NCBI RefSeq assembly: GCF_025290915.1
Contig: NZ_JAOCQE010000001.1
Span: forward strand, 1-64,000
Source: Streptomyces sp. 15-116A
Lineage (GTDB): Bacteria > Actinomycetota > Actinomycetes > Streptomycetales > Streptomycetaceae
Direction of reading: 5' to 3'
DNA length: 64,000 nucleotides
Shown here: one piece after another, positions 44,036-52,727 of the stretch
How the letters are laid out: every line of letters starts with the position of its first letter
Position numbering within the stretch: the stretch's first letter is position 1
Notes under the pieces: model-generated
The model's input: the letters and a program-made list of their open reading frames with translations, nothing else
Told to the model about the DNA's origin: nothing
The model's database searches: none
Translations under genes and position numbers: made by a program

Positions 44036-44536
44036 TCAGGCGGATCCGCGGATCGCCTCAGCCAGCAGCTCGGGTGCTCGGGTGGAGATGTAGACGTACG
44101 GGGTGGGGTCCTCCGGGTCGACCACCTCGACCCGGACGGCGGTGGTGATGTAGCCGCGCAGGGCCATGAAGGCCCGTAGGTCCGCCTTGTACGTCCGCCA
44201 CGCCCTTGCCTCCTCGCCGACGAGGACCTCGGGCTCGCCCAGCGCGTTCAGGGGAATGCGGGCGTCTCCGACAACGAGTAGGTCGGTGGTGACCCTGACC
44301 CGCAGGGAGCCCTGCGAGCTGACGTAGGCGCCGGCCAGGCCGGCGCCCGCGGTCCAGGCGATGAGGGCGGCGATCAGGCCGAAGGGCATGAAGACCAGAG
44401 CCATGGAGAAGCCGAACAGGGCGGCGATGACCCACCAGGTCTTGGGAGCGGTGAGGCGTTCGTCGTAGGTGAGGTTCTTGCTGGCGGTCACTGCGGTCAC
44501 CTTGTCGTATACGTCGGGCGCTGTGGGCCTGTTCAC
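44036..44536 (-). CDS. DUF3093 family membrane protein
   Basis: 166 residues. Two membrane spans (TWWVIAALFGFSMALVFMPFGLIAALIAW), then a cytoplasmic beta-rich part with LRVRVTTDLLVVGDARIPL and DPEDPTPYVYISTRAP. This fits DUF3093, an actinobacterial family with no known role. GTG at 44536 overlaps the stop of the carbonic anhydrase gene. Confidence 0.8.
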   Translation of the reverse strand: MNRPTAPDVYDKVTAVTASKNLTYDERLTAPKTWWVIAALFGFSMALVFMPFGLIAALIAWTAGAGLAGAYVSSQGSLRVRVTTDLLVVGDARIPLNALGEPEVLVGEEARAWRTYKADLRAFMALRGYITTAVRVEVVDPEDPTPYVYISTRAPELLAEAIRGSA

Positions 44537-45057
44537 AGCGGGAGGAACACGCTCGTGCGGGCGTCGTACTGGGAGGTGGAGCCGGTGTCGACCTCGTAGT
44601 ACCAGGCATGCAGGCGCAGGGAGCGATCGGCGAGCCGCGGTGTGACACAGGGGTAGTCGCTCAGCTGGTCCAGCTGTGTCAGCGTGTGCCAGTGGCCGGC
44701 GGCTGCGATCGCGGACGGTTCGTCGTCACCCGCCACCGCGTCGTCGACGGCCTCGCAACGCGAGTGGCCGCACACGATGATGTCGGTGACCTTCAGGTCA
44801 CGCACGGCGTGTTCGACGGTCCGTGTCTCGGCGGTGTGCTTCCAGGGGTCGTACGGCGGGATCAGGCCGCCCTGGTTGCGCAGTTCGTAGAGGTCGCCCG
44901 GTCGACTGGCGGTGAGCAGGGCCGGGACGAGCCGGGCGTCCGAGCAAGTGATGAACATCGCGCGGGGCCTGCGCACTTGCGCGTGCTCTGTGAGGTCCAG
45001 GCTGTGAGCGGCCGCGCGGGCCCGGAACACGCGAGCCTGATCGATCAGGTACTCCAT
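44533..45057 (-). CDS. Beta-class carbonic anhydrase
   Basis: 174 residues. Zinc ligands are visible in ITCSDARLVPALL (Cys and the Asp-Arg pair) and ICGHSRCEAV (His-x-x-Cys). It interconverts CO2 and bicarbonate; the reason for placement in a copper/redox operon is unclear. Start at 45057 with GGGAGG upstream. It follows the DsbA-like gene by 22 bases and overlaps DUF3093. Confidence 0.88.
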   Translation of the reverse strand: MEYLIDQARVFRARAAAHSLDLTEHAQVRRPRAMFITCSDARLVPALLTASRPGDLYELRNQGGLIPPYDPWKHTAETRTVEHAVRDLKVTDIIVCGHSRCEAVDDAVAGDDEPSAIAAAGHWHTLTQLDQLSDYPCVTPRLADRSLRLHAWYYEVDTGSTSQYDARTSVFLPL

Positions 45058-45079
45058 GAGCTGCGGCCTCCCTCCCTGA

Positions 45080-45751
45080 TCAGTCGGACAGTCGCTCATC
45101 GATGAGGGCCTTGAACTGCTCGTAGGAGGCGGGGTTGGGGATCTTGCGGCCGTCGAGGAAGAAGGTGGGCGTGCCCTGGACTCCCAGTCCGAGGCCGTCG
45201 CGCTGGTCGGCCTGGACACGTGCCGCGGTCTTCGGGTCGGCCAGGTCCGCGTCGAACTTCTTCATGTCGAGGCCGAGTTCCTCGGCGTAACCGCGGAAGA
45301 CGTCCTCCTTCGACTCCTGGGCCTCGCCCCATTCCTTCTGGGTGGTGAAGAGCTTGGTGTACATCTCCTCGAACTTGCCCTGCCGAGCTGCCGCTTCCAC
45401 GGTGCGGGCGGAGAGTTCGCCGTTGCGGTGGCCGGGCATCGGGAAGTAGCGGGCGACGAAGGTGACCCGGTCTCCATACTCCTCACGGAGCTTCTCGACG
45501 ACCGGGAAGTAGGCGCCGCACGCCTCGCACTCGAAGTCCAGGAACTCCACGAGGGTCAGTTCGCTGTTGGCCGGGTCGGTGAGCCGGTGGCTGGATTCCC
45601 GTACCGGCATGGCCTCGGCGGCCGGCTGGACGTCCAGGCCGCCGTTTCCGCGCCGGTTGTCGGGAGAGAGCAGCAGGTAGGAGCCGATCGCGGCGGCGAA
45701 GCCCGCCACGAGCACGGCGGCGACGATCAGGTGCTTGGTCAGCCTCTTCAT
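45080..45751 (-). CDS. DsbA-family membrane-anchored oxidoreductase, second copy
   Basis: 223 residues, with membrane anchor (about 8-28), active site FECEACGAYFPVVEKL and cis-proline loop VQGTPTFFLDG. It is a clear paralogue of 13184-13852, but no VKOR gene is next to it. It overlaps the CopD/CtaG gene by 4 bases, so it belongs to the copper operon and may keep copper-protein thiols in the correct redox state. Confidence 0.87.
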   Translation of the reverse strand: MKRLTKHLIVAAVLVAGFAAAIGSYLLLSPDNRRGNGGLDVQPAAEAMPVRESSHRLTDPANSELTLVEFLDFECEACGAYFPVVEKLREEYGDRVTFVARYFPMPGHRNGELSARTVEAAARQGKFEEMYTKLFTTQKEWGEAQESKEDVFRGYAEELGLDMKKFDADLADPKTAARVQADQRDGLGLGVQGTPTFFLDGRKIPNPASYEQFKALIDERLSD

Positions 45752-47790
45752 GTTTCCTTCTTCGCGGTCTCGGGTGCGGCCGTGCGCCGGTCACGGGCGT
45801 GGAGGCCAGCCAGGTAGGCGTTGTAGGCGGCGAGGGGGTCGTTGCCGTCGCCGCGTTCGATCTGGCGGTCCACGCGGCGGGCTTCGCGCAGGTCCGCCCG
45901 GATCCACTGGATCGCCAGGATGATCGTGGTGATCAGAACGGGGATGTCACCGGTGGCCCAGGCGATGGCACCGGCGTCGTACTGGTCGTCCATCGGCTCC
46001 TCGACCCAGGGCCGGTCGAGCAGGGACCACCAGCCCTCTCCGATCAGGGCGCTGGAGCTCATCAGCGAGATGCTGAACCAGGAGTGGAACGGCATCGTGA
46101 GGATCAGCACGAACAGGCGGCCCAGGTGGGGCGGGCGGCGCGGCCCGGGGTCGACGCCGATGATCACCCAGAAGAAGAGCAGGCCGACCGCGAGGAAGTG
46201 CACCATCATGAACAGGTGTCCGAGGTGGCTGCCCATCAGCGTCTCGAAGAGCGAGGTGTAGTAGACGACGAAGGCGCTGCCGATGAACAGCAGGCTCGCC
46301 ACCACCGGGTTCGAAAGGAGCCGCACGTAGCGGCTGTGCAGCAGCTTGAGCAGCATCTCGCGGGGCCCGTCCGGCTCCCCCTTGGGCGCGGCAGGAAAGG
46401 CGCGGAGGGCAAGGGTGGCGGGGGCGCCCAGCACGAGCAGGATGGGCACGGTCATCGCAAGGATCATGTGCTGGCCCATGTGCACGCTGAACAGCACCTT
46501 GCCGTACACCGCCAGGCCGCTCATCGTCGTCAGCACGGTGACCGCCAGGCCCAGCAGCCAGGAGATCGTCCGTCCGACGGGCCATCGGTCGCCGCGGGCG
46601 CGCAGCTTGCGCACACCGTTCAGGTACAGCAGCGCGGCAGCTGCCGTGCCGAAGGCGAACAGCGGGTCGAAGTGCCATTGGGTGAACAATGGCGTCCAGG
46701 GGAAGTCGCCAAGTTCGGGCGGCATGGGAAAGCCCAGCAGTTCCTCGGTCGGGGAGACCGAGGTGTCGGGGCCGGGTGCCGGGGTGCGCGACAGGCCGAC
46801 GGCGAGTCCCATCGCCGCCGCCATGAGCAGCAGTTCACCGATCGCGAGCTGGACAAACGCTCGCCGTCTGCCGGTTCGCAGCGTCGGCAGGGTGCGGCGG
46901 CGGTGCCACCAGCCGATGCCGCCCAGCGCGGCGAGGGCCACCGTCTTGGCGATGACCATCAGCCCGTACGCGCTGGTGAAGAGGGTCTCCGGGGAAGGCA
47001 GCCGGACCACGGCGTTGACGATTCCGGAGGCCGCGACCGCGAGCAGGGCCCAGGCGGCGAGCGGGCTGAAGCGGCGGGCCGCGTCCGCCGCCTCCTCCTC
47101 GCGCCTGGCGGCCACGACCAGGACGAAGAGGAGTCCGCCGACCCAGACCGCGATGCCCAGCAGGTGCAGGGCCAGGCTGGTGACCGCGGCGTCGTGATTG
47201 CCGGAGGCCGCCGAGTGCCCGCTGAACGCCGGCGGCAGCAGCCCCGCCAGGGCCACGACGAACGCCAGACGGGCCCAGCGAGCCGTCGTGACTCCCACGC
47301 AGAAGGTCGCGGTCGCCGCCCCTGCACCGATCATGAGCGCGTACGAGCGTCCCTGCGCGTCCGTGGCGACGAAGTCCGCCAGCATCGCTGCGGACAGGAC
47401 ATTGCCGACCGGTTGCGCGAAGAGGTCGGCCAGTGTGAACACCATGGCCAGGGCCGCCGCGACAGTCCACGACGCGGCCGCCGCACCGGCCCACGTCAGG
47501 TAGCGGAGCTGGGTCGCCGTGAGTCTGCGGCCACCTGGCAGAAGCACGACCACAAGCAGCAGCGCGCCCACGGTGGCCACCGCTCCGACGTCCGTGAGGG
47601 TCCGTGCCACCGGCAGCCCCCATACGGTGACCGTGCCCGCATCCGGCAGACCGGGGACCGAGGTGCTTGCTCCTCCCCCGGCCTGCACCATGGCCAGGGC
47701 CACAGCGACCGCGCAGACCGTCGCACCGGCCAGCACGAGGGGAAGCCGGGACAGGCGCCGTACCCCGCCCGGCTTTGCCTCAGTCGCCAC
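45748..47790 (-). CDS. CopD-CtaG fusion copper membrane protein
   Basis: About 680 residues. The N-terminal half is a CopD copper-import domain (HLLGIAVWVGGLLFV, SAYGLMVIAKTVALAALGGIGWWHRR). The C-terminal half is a CtaG/Caa3-assembly domain (WHFDPLFAFGTAAAALLYLNG, SVHMGQHMILAM, MVHFLAVGLLFFWVIIGVDP, MPFHSWFSISLMSS), each with many spans and metal-ligand His/Met. It moves copper received from CopC and supports oxidase assembly. GTG at 47790 overlaps the copC stop; a GTG at 47832 is an alternative. It overlaps the DsbA-like gene. Confidence 0.85.
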   Translation of the reverse strand: MATEAKPGGVRRLSRLPLVLAGATVCAVAVALAMVQAGGGASTSVPGLPDAGTVTVWGLPVARTLTDVGAVATVGALLLVVVLLPGGRRLTATQLRYLTWAGAAAASWTVAAALAMVFTLADLFAQPVGNVLSAAMLADFVATDAQGRSYALMIGAGAATATFCVGVTTARWARLAFVVALAGLLPPAFSGHSAASGNHDAAVTSLALHLLGIAVWVGGLLFVLVVAARREEEAADAARRFSPLAAWALLAVAASGIVNAVVRLPSPETLFTSAYGLMVIAKTVALAALGGIGWWHRRRTLPTLRTGRRRAFVQLAIGELLLMAAAMGLAVGLSRTPAPGPDTSVSPTEELLGFPMPPELGDFPWTPLFTQWHFDPLFAFGTAAAALLYLNGVRKLRARGDRWPVGRTISWLLGLAVTVLTTMSGLAVYGKVLFSVHMGQHMILAMTVPILLVLGAPATLALRAFPAAPKGEPDGPREMLLKLLHSRYVRLLSNPVVASLLFIGSAFVVYYTSLFETLMGSHLGHLFMMVHFLAVGLLFFWVIIGVDPGPRRPPHLGRLFVLILTMPFHSWFSISLMSSSALIGEGWWSLLDRPWVEEPMDDQYDAGAIAWATGDIPVLITTIILAIQWIRADLREARRVDRQIERGDGNDPLAAYNAYLAGLHARDRRTAAPETAKKET

Positions 47791-48385
47791 GGCCGGCCCG
47801 CCGCCGACGGCGTACCGCGAAGACGGTTGCACCGGCAGCCACCGCCAGGGCGCCCCCAGTGGCCAGGACAGGCGCGCTCACGCCGGAGGACGCGGGCTCG
47901 GCGGTCTGCGCCGACGCGGAAGCCGTCGGCGCCGCGGCACCCGAGGACGGTGCAGGTCCCCCCGTCGCCGGTGCCGAGGGCTGCGCAGTGTCAGTCGGTT
48001 TGACGGTGAAGGTGTACGAACCGGAGACCGGGTGGCCGTCGGCGGACACCACGCGGTAGCCCACGGTGTAGCCGCCGGCAGGCGCGTCCGTCCGCAGGGC
48101 GAGCGTCACGGTCTTGCCGTCGACCTGTGGGTTGCCGGTGGCGACGGACGAGCCGTCGGCGCCGGTCACGGCTACCTTGGCGTACTTCTCGGTCATTTCG
48201 TCGGTGAACGTGAGCGTGGCGCGGGGCGGCAGCCCGGCCAGCACGGCATTCGCTGCAGGGCTGCCGCTCTCCAGTTCCGTGTGGGCAGCGGCCTGCGGAG
48301 CCGTGACCGCCAGGGCCGCGAGGGCGGCCGGTACGACGAGGACGCGTGCCGCCGCGCGCGCGGCACGCCGGTTGATGACAGGCAT
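47780..48385 (-). CDS. copC: CopC-like periplasmic copper-binding protein
   Basis: 201 residues. After a signal peptide (cleavage near AAAHTELE) the mature protein begins with the Cu(II)-binding His; the second CopC site is in YRVVSADGHPVSGSYTF. An Ala/Ser/Pro linker leads to a C-terminal anchor (ATGGALAVAAGATVFAV-RRRRR). It should hand copper to the CopD part of the next gene, whose start it overlaps. Confidence 0.88.
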   Translation of the reverse strand: MPVINRRAARAAARVLVVPAALAALAVTAPQAAAHTELESGSPAANAVLAGLPPRATLTFTDEMTEKYAKVAVTGADGSSVATGNPQVDGKTVTLALRTDAPAGGYTVGYRVVSADGHPVSGSYTFTVKPTDTAQPSAPATGGPAPSSGAAAPTASASAQTAEPASSGVSAPVLATGGALAVAAGATVFAVRRRRRAGRGD

Positions 48386-48472
48386 GATGTGGGACTTTCT
48401 GTCGTCCCCCGGCGAGGCGAACCGCCGGGACAGGAGGAGCCGGCCCGCCGGGCGGTCCCCGTGTCACACCCG

Positions 48473-49150
48473 TCAGGGCAGGACCAGGCCGCCGATCAGC
48501 ATCGGCCGGAAGGAAGCGAAGGGGGCACACTGGCCCGAAGGCGGCGCACGACCCTCCCCACGTCGGGCCAGGACGACAGACCGCAAGGGTGACGTGCTCA
48601 CACAGGCGGCGACCTGCGGCCCCGAGCCGTGCACACGGCCGAGTACGGTCCAGACGAACAGCAGCAGCCTGCGAACGACGGCCACCAGCGACTTGCTCTG
48701 CCACAGCAGCCGCTCGGTGACCCCGAGCAGGCGGGCGGCGATGATCACGGTGACCAGATGTCCGGCCATCAGCACACCTGTCGGCGGCCCGCCATCGGCA
48801 CCGTGCTCGACCAGGGCGGACAACCCGAGTGGCGCCTCCTGCCGTCCCGTCCCCGTCATCGCCTGGCAGGCACCCGGCAATGAGTAGGCAAGGTGCGAGG
48901 CAATCTGTGCGGCCAGCAGGACGCCGATCACCTGGGCGTCGGTGAGTCGGCGCCGCGTCAACAGGACCGCGCCGGGCACCGCCACCACAGCGACCGCCGC
49001 GGCGATGACCCACCGTGGCGCGTGGCACTGGTTCAGTGCGTGTCCGGCCAGCGGCAGCAGGACACACAGCACGGCCAGCGCCCCGGCCCGCAGGCCGCGC
49101 AGCGCACCGGACGCCGGGGAGGCGGAGCCGGTGGCGGAGAGCGGTCGCAT
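48473..49150 (-). CDS. Membrane protein upstream of copC
   Basis: 225 residues with about five spans. LAGHALNQCHAPRWVIAAAV, LLAAQIASHLAYSLPGACQ and LMAGHLVTVIIAARLLG hold His and Cys within or near membranes. It resembles the protein at 43030-44001. It is first in the series with copC and copD/ctaG and so is probably copper-related, but the function is unknown. Confidence 0.6.
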   Translation of the reverse strand: MRPLSATGSASPASGALRGLRAGALAVLCVLLPLAGHALNQCHAPRWVIAAAVAVVAVPGAVLLTRRRLTDAQVIGVLLAAQIASHLAYSLPGACQAMTGTGRQEAPLGLSALVEHGADGGPPTGVLMAGHLVTVIIAARLLGVTERLLWQSKSLVAVVRRLLLFVWTVLGRVHGSGPQVAACVSTSPLRSVVLARRGEGRAPPSGQCAPFASFRPMLIGGLVLP

Positions 49151-49424
49151 AGGCGGGCCTTCGGAGAACGAGTCGTTCGGTCAGTGGGCGCCGGGACGGC
49201 AGCGCCCGGCGCGTCATCAATTGTCGCTGGAAGCGTACTCACCCTCGCTGAGCCGCCTCGCCTCCGGGTCGTCCCTGTCTCCGCATCATGCACGATCTCC
49301 ACGTTTCCGCAGGTCAGCGTGTTGCTATCGGAGATGACAACGGTCACCGATGCAGCCTTTGCCCCTTTGGTCCAGCCTGTGCTTCCCTGCGGGTGACAGC
49401 GCCGGAACGGGAGGGGAAACGATC

Positions 49425-50336
49425 ATGGGCGGGCACAGTCACAACCATGGGGTGGGCGAGCACGCGGCGGGACGGCACCGATGGCGACTCGCCGTGTCCT
49501 TCGGGCTGGTCGGTTCGTACTTCGTCGTCGAACTGGCCTACGGGCTGCTGTCGGGTTCGCTGGCGCTGTTGTCGGACGCCGGGCATATGGCAGCGGACGT
49601 GGTGGCGCTGGGGGCGGCACTGGTCGCCACGCGCATAGCCCCCCGGCCCGACACCACCGGCCGCCGCACCTACGGCTCCTACCGGGCGGAGGTGTTCGCC
49701 TCCCTACTGTCCGTGCTGCTCATGTCCGGCGTCTCGGTGTACGTGGTCGTCGAAGCCGTGGGCCGCATCGGAGCCTCAGCCGAAATCGCCCCCGGTCCCA
49801 TGCTGGTCGTGGGCGGCATCGGTCTAGCCGTCAACCTTGTGGCGCTGTTTCTTCTGCGCTCCGGCGCGTCCGAGAGCCTGAACGTCAAGGGTGCCTACCT
49901 GGAGGTCGTGGCCGACACCGCCGGATCAGTCGGCGTGATCCTGGCGGGCTGGCTGGTCGCCGCGACCGGCCAGCCGCTGTGGGACACCCTGGTCGCCCTC
50001 GCCATCGGCGGCTTCGTCGCCGTGCGCGCCGTAGCACTGGGCCGCGAGGTCTTCGCCGTGCTCGGGCAGCACGCCCCGGCGGGTGTGGACCCGGCGACCG
50101 TGGCCGACGACCTGGCGGCCGTCAACGGCGTCAAGGACGTCCACGACCTGCACCTATGGACACTCACCTCCGGCATGCACGTGGCCACCGCCCACCTGGT
50201 GACCGCCGACCCCGCCGAGGGGCACGCGGTCCTGGACCAGGCCCGCGACCTGCTGCGCGACCGTCACGGCGTCGCCCACGCGACACTCCAGGTCGAGCCG
50301 GTCGATCACACGGGATGCGAAAAGGTCGGCTGGTAG
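49425..50336 (+). CDS. CzcD-type CDF zinc/cation exporter
   Basis: 303 residues with an N-terminal His segment (GGHSHNHGVGEH), six spans, the transport sites LLSDAGHMAADVVAL and VVADTAGSVGVI, and a full cytoplasmic domain (VHDLHLWTLTSGMHVATAHLV). It differs from the short Cys-tailed CDFs elsewhere in the window, and Zn or Co is the more likely ion. ATG at 49425 after GGGAGGGG. It diverges from the copC group; no regulator is next to it. Confidence 0.9.
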   Translation: MGGHSHNHGVGEHAAGRHRWRLAVSFGLVGSYFVVELAYGLLSGSLALLSDAGHMAADVVALGAALVATRIAPRPDTTGRRTYGSYRAEVFASLLSVLLMSGVSVYVVVEAVGRIGASAEIAPGPMLVVGGIGLAVNLVALFLLRSGASESLNVKGAYLEVVADTAGSVGVILAGWLVAATGQPLWDTLVALAIGGFVAVRAVALGREVFAVLGQHAPAGVDPATVADDLAAVNGVKDVHDLHLWTLTSGMHVATAHLVTADPAEGHAVLDQARDLLRDRHGVAHATLQVEPVDHTGCEKVGW

Positions 50337-50398
50337 GTCCAGCCCCGGGGCGCCTGACCCGCTTCCGCGTCTTCACCCGCTTCCGGCAACTCGCCGGC

Positions 50399-50436
50399 GT
50401 GATGCCCGGCCAGGGCCGTCCCTAGCCGGGCATCAC
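50399..50436. terminator. Bidirectional terminator
   Basis: Perfect 12-base stem GTGATGCCCGGC (50399-50410) and GCCGGGCATCAC (50425-50436) with a 14-base loop, between the convergent CDF and DUF305 genes. Confidence 0.85.
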
Positions 50437-51075
50437 TCAGGCCCCTGCTGTCGCACCCCGCTGGGCGAGCATGTCGGCCATCAGGTCGATCTCGGCCTGC
50501 TGCCCATCGACCATGGTTCGGGCCAGCCGTACGAGTGTGCCGTCGTCGGCCATTCTCACCGCACCTCGGGCCATGTCGACACCGCCCCGATGATGGGCGG
50601 TCATCAGCCGCAGGTACAGCACCTCGGCATCCTCACCCTCAGCCTCGCGCAACTGATCCAGCTGCGTGTTCGTGGCCATGCCGGGCATGAGCGAGCCATC
50701 CTTCGCCTCGTGCATCGAGCCGTGCCCCATCCAGGCCATCGGCGCGTCGGCGGACGACTTGTTCAGCCCCCATGTCTCCAGCCGGCCGAGCAGCATGCCC
50801 CGCTGGTTGGCCTGGGTGTTGATGATGTCGTAGGCGAGCCTGCGCACGTCCTCGTCGTCGGTGCGGTCGCGGACGATGAACGACATCTCCACGGCTTGCT
50901 GATGGTGGACCGCCATGTCCCGCGCGAAGCCGGCCTCGACGGAACGCTCGCCCGGTGAGGCGGCGTTGGCCGTGCCCTCCGTCGTGCGCCACCACACGGC
51001 GAGACCGACGAGGACGGCCACGAGCATGGCGACGACGACTGCAACGGGCAGGCGGCGGGTAGCCGCGCCGGTCAT
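50437..51075 (-). CDS. DUF305 family exported protein
   Basis: 212 residues with an N-terminal membrane anchor (LPVAVVVAMLVAVLVGLAVWW). Two ferritin-like repeats carry FARDMAVHHQQAVEMS and RLMTAHHRGGVDMA, the paired-His motifs of DUF305, and methionines (APMAWMGHGSMHEAKDGSLMPGM) suited to copper binding. Often found with copper genes; function not proven. The ATG at 51075 overlaps the DUF3105 stop. Confidence 0.87.
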   Translation of the reverse strand: MTGAATRRLPVAVVVAMLVAVLVGLAVWWRTTEGTANAASPGERSVEAGFARDMAVHHQQAVEMSFIVRDRTDDEDVRRLAYDIINTQANQRGMLLGRLETWGLNKSSADAPMAWMGHGSMHEAKDGSLMPGMATNTQLDQLREAEGEDAEVLYLRLMTAHHRGGVDMARGAVRMADDGTLVRLARTMVDGQQAEIDLMADMLAQRGATAGA

Positions 51076-51719
51076 GCGGAGGTCCCTCCCGTGCAAGCCG
51101 CACCCGGCTCGGGGGTCTGCACGCCCTGCACATACTTGTCAAGGAACTTCCCCACACGCGGGTCGTCCGCGGAGTCGACGCTCAGTTGCTTGCCCCAGGC
51201 CGACAGCATTATCGGCGAGGACTGGTCGGCGTAGGGACTCATCAGCGTGTAGGGAGTCTTCGCGACGCGGTCCTTGAGCGTCTTCACGTCCTTGTCCCCG
51301 GCCTTGTCGTTGTACGTGACCCAGACCGCGCCGTGCTCCAGGGAATGCACGGCGTTCGTCTCACCGATCTCCTTGTCGTAGACGTCGCCGTTGCAGTTCA
51401 TCCAGGCTTGGTTGTGGTCACCGCCGACGGCCGGAGACATCTTGTAGTCGACCGGGGTGGTGACGTGGTTGCGGCCCAGGTCCTTGAAACTCTTCTCGCC
51501 CGCCACCGGCTTGGCGGCGGCCGCCGCTTCCGCCTCGTCCCGCTTGTTCGTCCGGTCGATGAAGTACCAGCTCGCGCCTACCACTCCGACCACGACAAGC
51601 GCGCTGCAGGTCCAGGTGATGATGCGGTTGCGCCGCTCTCGCGCCGCCTCGGCGCGGCGCATCTCCTCCAACTTCGCGCGACGGGTGGCGCGCTGTTCCT
51701 TGGCTCGGGAAGATCCCAT
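51072..51719 (-). CDS. DUF3105 family membrane-anchored protein
   Basis: 215 residues. A charged cytoplasmic start (RAKEQRATRRAKLEEMRR), one span (WTCSALVVVGVVGASWYF), and an outer domain with PAVGGDHNQAWMNCNG, VHSLEHGAVWVTY and SPYADQSSPIMLSAWG: His, Cys and Met residues conserved in DUF3105. It is co-transcribed with DUF305, an arrangement common in Streptomyces. Role unknown, probably metal handling at the outer membrane face. Confidence 0.87.
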   Translation of the reverse strand: MGSSRAKEQRATRRAKLEEMRRAEAARERRNRIITWTCSALVVVGVVGASWYFIDRTNKRDEAEAAAAAKPVAGEKSFKDLGRNHVTTPVDYKMSPAVGGDHNQAWMNCNGDVYDKEIGETNAVHSLEHGAVWVTYNDKAGDKDVKTLKDRVAKTPYTLMSPYADQSSPIMLSAWGKQLSVDSADDPRVGKFLDKYVQGVQTPEPGAACTGGTSA

Positions 51720-51855
51720 GGCATGTCCTTGTCCTCACCGCGGACACAGGGAGCGGTGATGCGATTCAGGCAGTGAATATGACCTGCACACCCGGAGAGC
51801 CGGGGGCAGAGAGGCCGACAGGCACGGCGCCGACGGGGGCCGCGCGGTGGGCTTC

Positions 51856-52278
51856 CTAGGTCAGCTGAATCTGCAATTGGTGGAGACCCGGGGCTAGGAC
51901 CAGGACCTCCGGTGCTGCGCGAGCCGGCGGTGAGTCCGACGTGAAGGCAGGGCCGGCGATGGCCGTCACTCGATGAGACGGAGCGGGCAAGGAAGAAGTA
52001 GGGCCCGTCACGGCCTCGGCGGCCGGGCGGCAGTGGGCGTCATCGGGCGCGTGTTCCCGGTCAGGACAATCATGGTCGGCGATCGTCCGTGCCGCAGCGG
52101 GGGAACCGTCTACGCCGACGAGAGCAGAGACTGCGGACGCCCGGGGGGCCGGGCCGTCGGTGTGCGCGCACACCGGCAGGACCCACGCCAGAACAGCGAA
52201 CAGAGCGCCCCAGCGCAGCAGTCGAAGCGGGGCCACTCGGCTGGCCGCGCCTCGGAAGTCCCCATGCCGGTTACTCAC
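51856..52278 (-). CDS. Small exported His/Cys-rich protein (DUF6153-like)
   Basis: 140 residues. A hydrophobic signal (LRWGALFAVLAWVLPVCAHTDG) and an outer segment DHDCPDREHAPDDAHC rich in His, Asp and Cys, then a Pro/Ala tail. The layout recalls DUF6153 proteins of Streptomyces copper regions. GTG at 52278. It heads the DUF3105-DUF305 group. Confidence 0.55.
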   Translation of the reverse strand: MSNRHGDFRGAASRVAPLRLLRWGALFAVLAWVLPVCAHTDGPAPRASAVSALVGVDGSPAAARTIADHDCPDREHAPDDAHCRPAAEAVTGPTSSLPAPSHRVTAIAGPAFTSDSPPARAAPEVLVLAPGLHQLQIQLT

Positions 52279-52349
52279 GGCCCGATCGTAGCCAAGGCAC
52301 GCGGCCCTCGGGGAGCAGGAGATCGAGAACGATTCAGAGACGGCTACAG

Positions 52350-52386
52350 TTCAGGCTTTCCTGAATCCACAGTCTTCTGTATCGTC
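52350..52386 (+). promoter_or_regulatory. Putative CmtR operator/promoter, copy 3
   Basis: TTCAGGCTTTC, CTGAATCCA, then TCTGTATCGTC, ending 5 bases before the cmtR ATG. Same ordered blocks as modules 1 and 2; the central palindrome is degraded by two changes. Confidence 0.6.
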
Positions 52387-52391
52387 AAAAC

Positions 52392-52727
52392 ATGCTGTCC
52401 ATCGCCACCGACATCGACGCCCTGGCACGCTTCGGCCGCGCGCTCGCCGACCCGATCCGCTGTCGCATCCTGCTCGCCCTGAGCAAAGCGCCCGCCCATC
52501 CGGCCGACTTGGCCGAGCAACTGGAGATCTCGCGCACCCGGCTCTCAAACCACCTCGCGTGCCTGCGCGACTGCGGCATCGTCGTCGCCGTGCCCGAAGG
52601 CCGACGGGTGCGCTACGAACTGGCCGACCCGCGCCTCGGCCATGCCCTGGACGACCTGCGCGGCGCGGTCCTGGCCGTCGAGGCCGACCGCACCTGCCTG
52701 GAGGCCGACCAGAAGGGCTGCTGCTGA
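52392..52727 (+). CDS. cmtR: CmtR-like Cd(II)/Pb(II) sensor, module 3
   Basis: 111 residues, intact, with Cys57, Cys61 (ACLRDC) and Cys102 as in CmtR. The helix ISRTRLSNHL is unchanged from module 1, so both probably bind the same operator and cross-regulate. Its TGA overlaps the CDF ATG. This is the only module of the three in which regulator, pump and methyltransferase-like gene are all intact. Confidence 0.88.
   Translation: MLSIATDIDALARFGRALADPIRCRILLALSKAPAHPADLAEQLEISRTRLSNHLACLRDCGIVVAVPEGRRVRYELADPRLGHALDDLRGAVLAVEADRTCLEADQKGCC

Noticed and set aside
45799..48003. 734-residue plus-strand frame opposite copD/ctaG and copC
   Set aside because: Shadow of the CopD/CtaG coding sequence; low-complexity Gln, His, Arg and Gly content.
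49200..49420. Zur or other zinc operator upstream of the CzcD-type gene
   Set aside because: Only short, imperfect inverted repeats (GTTG and CAAC) are visible; nothing close to a convincing binding site.
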